A stretch of DNA of 21,475 bases from a virus: the IMG/VR virus record IMGVR_UViG_3300046504_000020, positions 1-21,475 of that record; one strand, given 5' to 3'. Below the pieces are notes generated by a model, which worked only from the letters and a program-made list of their open reading frames with translations, was not told the DNA's origin and did not search any database. Shown here piece by piece: positions 18,325 to 21,475 of the stretch. The position numbers and the translations under genes are program-made. The stretch's first letter is position 1. Every line of letters starts with the position of its first letter.

Positions 18325-20424
18325 ATGGTTGATACGATAAAAGACACACAGATAAACGGTACTCCGGAAGAACAAGAAACCTTTAGTGAGGTTTATCGTC
18401 ACTATTCCATGTCTACACAAGACTTAAGACGCAGAATGGTTGATTGGGACAGCAAAGACGCACTATTCAGGAACTATATTAACGAATCCTCATGGCCTTA
18501 TAGATCAATGGTTACAGATCCAAGAGTCTTTACAGCTATTTATGAGAAGACTGCTCGTATATTAGCTAATAAACCTGAAGGACGTTTAATTCCAAGAGAG
18601 GGTGGAGATGCACTTAAGGCCAAAATCAACGGTGAACTACTTTCTTTCCAGTGGGACGACAATGTAAGGGCTGAGGAGAACCCCATGTTAGCTAAGTGGG
18701 CTATAATGGATCAGAATGCACGTAAGTATGGTGCTTCATTTGCTTTCGTAGGTTGGAAGTGGCAAAGACAAGTCGAAAGAATAGGCCAACCATTTGGTAA
18801 GGATAGTAAAGAGCAAGGCAAAGCTGTAACATTCTTTGACGGACCTAACTTCAGACCTTGGAATAATAGAGATGTCCTTCATAATCCTTCTTATTCAACA
18901 ATCAAGACCTGGATTCAACTTAGAGACTACTTAACGCTTAATGATCTTGAAGATGTCAACGATTCAGCACGCTCTAAGCCCATTTACAAGAACTTGGACA
19001 TCTTAAGAGACAAACTAAGCAACATTTCATCTAAAGGACTAGATACAAGGTCGCAAAACTACTGGATGAAGAACAAAACCATTAAAGGTTTACAAGACTA
19101 CCTGGGACTTGACCCTTCATTCAAAGTTATAGAGATCATTACTGAGTATAGACCCGACAGGTGGATTACATTCGCTCCTAAACACGGCCTTATCTTAAGA
19201 GACATTCCTAATCCTTACAAACATCAACAGATTCCTGTAGTTTTACTTAAATACTACCCAATAGATGAGGATATATACGGACTCTCGGAGATAGAGCCTG
19301 TCGAGAAACTACAAAAAGCGATAAACGCTTTAGTCTGTCAGTATCTCGATGCGATCAACATGAGTCTGTATGCTCCTCTTAAAATCAATCCCGTTAATGT
19401 TCAGATGCACACCTTAGAGTTCGGACCCGGTAAGAAGTGGTTGATGAATAATCCCGCTACAGATGTTATAACTCACCAAGGTGCACCTCAAGGAATACAA
19501 GAGTTTGCTTCTACTTATAGATTCTTAGTCGGGGCTATGCAGGAAGCCTTAGGAGAGACGAGTGCGGCTGCTTCAAGTTTGGATCCTGGTGCAAGTAATA
19601 AGACCGCAACCGAGATTAAAGACTTAACCGGTAGTAGAAGCGCAAGGGATAACTTCAATTTAATATTCTTGGGTGAAGCCTTAAAGAAACAAATGATGTT
19701 CTGGCTGAAGATGAATCAACAGTTCCTATTCGGTAGCAATCAAAAGGATAAACAGAAGTTGATTCAAATCATAGGCAAAGACGCTATCAAGTTCTTCCAA
19801 TCTGAGGGGTTGGATGCTAATGGGCTAGATCAGAAAGCCATTGATACTTTGACAGATCCGACAATGGTCGGGACAAGTGTTAACCCTGAATCCTTAGCAA
19901 CACCACTATTCCCCGTTAAAGTCGGAGGAGATGTTATTCCTAAACTAACAGTAGAGGGTCAGGGACAAGTGGGACATCTTGTAATAGAACCGGATGACCT
20001 AGCGGGTACTTATGATTACATACCCGATGTTGGTTCAATGAGTCAAATGGCTCCTGAAGATAAAATAACTGCAATGAGTAACGCTTTAGCTATGGCTACG
20101 GGAGTAGATCCTAAGACGGGTCAGCCGTCAGGATTGGCTGCAATGATGGCCAAAGAAGGTAAGAAGGTCAAAGCAACTGAGTTATGGACTGACTTAATGG
20201 AAGAGACAGGATTTAAAGATGCAGATCAATACATAGAGAGTATTCCACAACCACAAGCACAACCTAGTATAGCGGATGCTCTAGGTGGTATAATGGGTCA
20301 ACAAAATGTCCAAGGTCAAACTCAACCAGGAGGAATCCCTGGCGCAGGTCAAGGCGGAGCAGGTCCAGGAATGCCTGGCCAGCAAGGGATGGCAGGAATG
20401 CCTCCTCCCGTTCCTACAGGCTAA
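18325..20424 (+). CDS. Portal protein
   Basis: A 699-residue dodecameric vertex protein through which DNA is packaged. The clip/stem/wing-type signals include an N-terminal YRHYSMSTQDLRRRM region, WAIMDQNARKYGASFAFVGW, YPIDEDIYGLSEIEPVEKLQ (about 311-330), the long helical crown LQKAINALVCQYLDAIN, and GETSAAASSLDPGASNKTAT (about 410-429), the portal tunnel-loop neighbourhood. It ends in a Gln/Gly/Pro/Met-rich tail. It is encoded just after the terminase, as usual. There is no SD; a terminator ends 6 nt before the ATG. The length and tail suit the large portal proteins of short-tailed phages. Confidence 0.88.
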   Translation: MVDTIKDTQINGTPEEQETFSEVYRHYSMSTQDLRRRMVDWDSKDALFRNYINESSWPYRSMVTDPRVFTAIYEKTARILANKPEGRLIPREGGDALKAKINGELLSFQWDDNVRAEENPMLAKWAIMDQNARKYGASFAFVGWKWQRQVERIGQPFGKDSKEQGKAVTFFDGPNFRPWNNRDVLHNPSYSTIKTWIQLRDYLTLNDLEDVNDSARSKPIYKNLDILRDKLSNISSKGLDTRSQNYWMKNKTIKGLQDYLGLDPSFKVIEIITEYRPDRWITFAPKHGLILRDIPNPYKHQQIPVVLLKYYPIDEDIYGLSEIEPVEKLQKAINALVCQYLDAINMSLYAPLKINPVNVQMHTLEFGPGKKWLMNNPATDVITHQGAPQGIQEFASTYRFLVGAMQEALGETSAAASSLDPGASNKTATEIKDLTGSRSARDNFNLIFLGEALKKQMMFWLKMNQQFLFGSNQKDKQKLIQIIGKDAIKFFQSEGLDANGLDQKAIDTLTDPTMVGTSVNPESLATPLFPVKVGGDVIPKLTVEGQGQVGHLVIEPDDLAGTYDYIPDVGSMSQMAPEDKITAMSNALAMATGVDPKTGQPSGLAAMMAKEGKKVKATELWTDLMEETGFKDADQYIESIPQPQAQPSIADALGGIMGQQNVQGQTQPGGIPGAGQGGAGPGMPGQQGMAGMPPPVPTG
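20286..20294 (+). promoter_or_regulatory. Extended -10 motif inside the portal gene
   Basis: TGGTATAAT, followed by GGGTCAACAAA and the ATG at 20306. GGTATAATGGGT is identical to the -10 region of the strong promoter at 7360. No -35 is visible. It would give a leader of about 5 nt for the overlapping gene. It may also be chance, as it encodes Gly-Gly-Ile-Met of the portal. Confidence 0.35.
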
Positions 20425-20632
20425 GAGAGATCAGAGTTTCCCTGATCCATCCGCATTTACCAATGAAGCGGATTTTAACTATGCGGCAAAGACCACAAGC
20501 ATTTATAAAAAGGTTATACAGGAACTTTTAATAGAGATAGAGAAGTACAAGCAAGCAGCAACTTATTTACAAGCTAAACAGAATGGTGAGTTAAGCGATC
20601 CGTTTGGGATCGGAAGGGAGGCGAATACATAA
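20306..20632 (+). CDS. Small morphogenesis-region protein overlapping the portal end
   Basis: The only ATG in this frame lies 119 nt inside the portal gene, giving 108 residues. The part after the portal stop (KRDQSFPDPSAFTNEADFNY, then KKVIQELLIEIEKYKQAATY) is a convincing charged helical protein ending SDPFGIGREANT, while the overlapping first 40 residues have composition typical of an antiphase reading of the portal tail. The true start is uncertain: leaderless initiation at 20306 (a TGGTATAAT lies 11 nt upstream), an unusual start codon, or a +1 frameshift from the portal. The next gene follows by TAATG. A head-assembly role is inferred from position. Confidence 0.6.
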   Translation: MSKVKLNQEESLAQVKAEQVQECLASKGWQECLLPFLQAKRDQSFPDPSAFTNEADFNYAAKTTSIYKKVIQELLIEIEKYKQAATYLQAKQNGELSDPFGIGREANT

Positions 20633-20871
20633 TGTCAGTACGTGTAAAAAGATATTCAATACAGGGCAATGAACAGAATGATTACGTACCAGGGGATGAC
20701 GCTGGTAAGATTTCTGATCGTGAAACCACGGTAGATGGCCAGACTTTTCATTGGGGACCAAATCAAGTCAGGAACTTTTTGGATGATTCAGTGGGGAAAA
20801 GACACGCAGCCTTTGGGTCAGCAGCTAATCCAGTAGAAGATGCAATTCCTTTTGGAACATCAAGAAGTTAA
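20632..20871 (+). CDS. Hypothetical 79-residue protein in the head module
   Basis: MSVRVKRYSIQGNEQNDYVP starts a polar protein with strand-like and loop segments (TTVDGQTFHWGPNQVRNFLD) ending in AANPVEDAIPFGTSRS. GGGAGGCGA before TAATG gives a good SD. It has no known motif; its position between portal and capsid genes suggests a structural or assembly role. Confidence 0.65.
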   Translation: MSVRVKRYSIQGNEQNDYVPGDDAGKISDRETTVDGQTFHWGPNQVRNFLDDSVGKRHAAFGSAANPVEDAIPFGTSRS

Positions 20872-20883
20872 GAGGTGATTATA

Positions 20884-21015
20884 ATGGCTAAAAAAGAAGT
20901 TAAACTTATAAAGTGCGTTGTCCTTGTTGCTAATGTAAATTGGAATAAAGGAGATGTTGTTGAAGTTTTAAGCGATGATATAAGAATAGGCTATTCTTTG
21001 CAAGAGGTTAAGTAG
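20884..21015 (+). CDS. Hypothetical 43-residue protein
   Basis: MAKKEVKLIKCVVLVANVNW then NKGDVVEVLSDDIRIGYSLQEVK: a small all-beta, SH3-like pattern (the NKGDVVEV turn resembles KOW/SH3-type small head proteins). The SD AGAGGTGA lies 6 nt before the start. Its stop codon overlaps the -35 box of the next promoter. Confidence 0.6.
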   Translation: MAKKEVKLIKCVVLVANVNWNKGDVVEVLSDDIRIGYSLQEVK

Positions 21016-21041
21016 ACAATACTTGACTTATGCCTTATAAT
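21013..21041 (+). promoter_or_regulatory. Sigma70 promoter before the 21118 gene
   Basis: TAGACA (21013-21018), exact 17-nt spacer, TATAAT (21036-21041). Predicted start is near 21048. TTTACAA (21045-21051) and TTGTAAA (21064-21070) can pair early in the leader. An intrinsic terminator lies between this promoter and the gene. Confidence 0.65.
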
Positions 21042-21075
21042 GTTTTTACAAGGTTTTAACGCTTTGTAAAGCAAG

Positions 21076-21109
21076 AAACCGCTACGATTTTAGATCTGGC
21101 GGTTTTTTT
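21076..21109 (+). terminator. Intrinsic terminator between promoter and gene
   Basis: AAACCGC (21076-21082) pairs with GCGGTTT (21099-21105), followed by a continuous T-run (21103-21109). GAT/ATC can extend the upper stem. The next ATG (21118) is 8 nt after the T-run. The design is the same as before the portal. Confidence 0.8.
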
Positions 21110-21117
21110 GTTGCAAA

Positions 21118-21354
21118 ATGAAAGAAGAAGTTAAGGAAGAACCAAAAGAAGAGGTTAAACCTAAGGAGGAAGAACTCATCACTTTAGGTCCGCCTGTAAC
21201 TTGTATTAAAGGAGAACACTCTTTTCAGGTAATAGGTATAGAGATGGGAATGAGGAAAGCGCAGTGTACTAAGTGTCCGATAGGTTATTACTTGGGACCG
21301 AGTGATAATTTGAAAGATGGGCACGTTTACTTTAACGAGAAACTTGTGATTTGA
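21118..21354 (+). CDS. Small zinc-binding protein in the head module
   Basis: A 78-residue protein with a Glu/Lys-rich start (MKEEVKEEPKEEVKPKEEEL), then a Cys/His set: VTCIKGEHSF, AQCTKCPIGYYLGP and DGHVYFN. The order C-x4-H...CxxC...GH fits a compact zinc-binding fold often seen in short phage proteins near head genes. The first half is probably disordered. It lies behind a promoter and terminator and has no SD. A scaffold-associated or regulatory role is possible. Confidence 0.65.
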   Translation: MKEEVKEEPKEEVKPKEEELITLGPPVTCIKGEHSFQVIGIEMGMRKAQCTKCPIGYYLGPSDNLKDGHVYFNEKLVI

Positions 21355-21430
21355 GAATAGGGTAGCCCTTATTCCCAGACCAAAAGTTTGGAATGCAGTG
21401 ATGCACGCTTAAAGTGCAGTCCGAAAGGAC
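21355..21430 (+). promoter_or_regulatory. Hairpin-rich leader before the last gene
   Basis: Four small stems follow each other: GAATAGGG/CCC-t-TATTC (21355-21374), CCAA-AAGT-TTGG (21380-21391), TGCAC/GTGCA (21402-21406 with 21414-21418), and GTCC-GAAA-GGAC (21419-21430) with a GNRA loop. TGCA-GTGA-TGCA (21394-21405) competes with the third. The last two stems abut and could stack. A strong SD (AAAGGTGGTGA) follows at once, so the element could control translation. Confidence 0.5.
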
Positions 21431-21451
21431 GAAGAAAGGTGGTGATTATAT

Positions 21452-21475
21452 ATGGCAGATGATATAAAACAGGCA
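21452..21475 (+). CDS. Start of a further gene, 3'-truncated
   Basis: Only MADDIKQA is visible before the window ends. The SD GGTGGTGATTATAT and the elaborate leader suggest a highly expressed gene. Its position after the portal and several small genes fits a scaffold or major capsid protein, but eight residues cannot show this. Confidence 0.6.

Noticed and set aside
21023-21041. TTGACT at 21023 as the -35 box for TATAAT at 21036
   Set aside because: The spacer would be only 7 nt; TAGACA at 21013 gives the correct 17 nt.
21394-21440. Hammerhead ribozyme, suggested by GTCC-GAAA-GGAC followed by GAAG
   Set aside because: The conserved CUGANGA box before stem II is missing, the 3' strand reads GAAG where GAAA is expected, and no matching stem III or cleavage site is seen.

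Overview
This window is part of a tailed double-stranded DNA phage (Caudoviricetes) or prophage from an uncultured bacterium. Every gene I can support lies on the + strand. TGA ends many genes, so the standard bacterial code applies and the TGA-recoding hosts (codes 4 and 25) are unlikely. A CHAP endolysin, an XhlA-like membrane protein and a membrane-anchored transglycosylase suggest a peptidoglycan-walled, perhaps Gram-positive-type host. I cannot name the host. The portal type and the very large ejection-type protein are compatible with a short-tailed virion, but no decisive tail gene is visible.

Layout. (1) 1-5624: two virion genes, a Gln/Asn/Ala-rich helical protein cut by the window start and a 1561-residue LPD38-type polyvalent protein with an HNH-like motif and a lysine-rich tail. 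(2) 5627-7262: a lysis cassette with an XhlA-like coiled-coil/TM protein, a CHAP endolysin and three small membrane proteins (holin candidates). (3) 7336-11175: small regulators and DNA-metabolism genes: a DUF1016-like helical protein with a zinc-ribbon tail, an HExxH metallopeptidase-like protein, an HTH protein, a protein with a SMAQTRA-type motif, a long coiled coil, and several zinc-ribbon microproteins. (4) 11176-15642: an accessory region of very short, often overlapping genes (10-130 codons), a transglycosylase, a NinG/HNH-like protein, a pentapeptide-repeat protein and a candidate structured RNA. (5) 15671-18252: packaging module (small terminase, HNH nuclease, large terminase and two small genes). 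(6) 18325-21475: portal, small morphogenesis-region genes and the first codons of a further gene, possibly scaffold or capsid.

Many real genes here are under 60 codons and were found by reading the gaps; most are linked by ATGA or TAATG overlaps. Several transcription units appear to start with a sigma70-like promoter whose -10 box lies only 5-8 nt before the start codon, which would give leaderless mRNAs (5663, 6043, 7371, 9178, 15671, perhaps 20306). The portal gene and the gene at 21118 share a different design: a promoter, then an intrinsic terminator, then the start codon within 9 nt of the T-run. That would make structural-gene expression depend on antitermination or on control of read-through. 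Other notable elements are a three-way-junction RNA candidate at 12963-13066, a collinear duplication of a microgene cassette (12423-12779 versus 13349-14313), and a hairpin-rich leader before the last gene. No tRNA, CRISPR array, integrase or transposon was seen, and no gene-free stretch exceeds about 180 nt.
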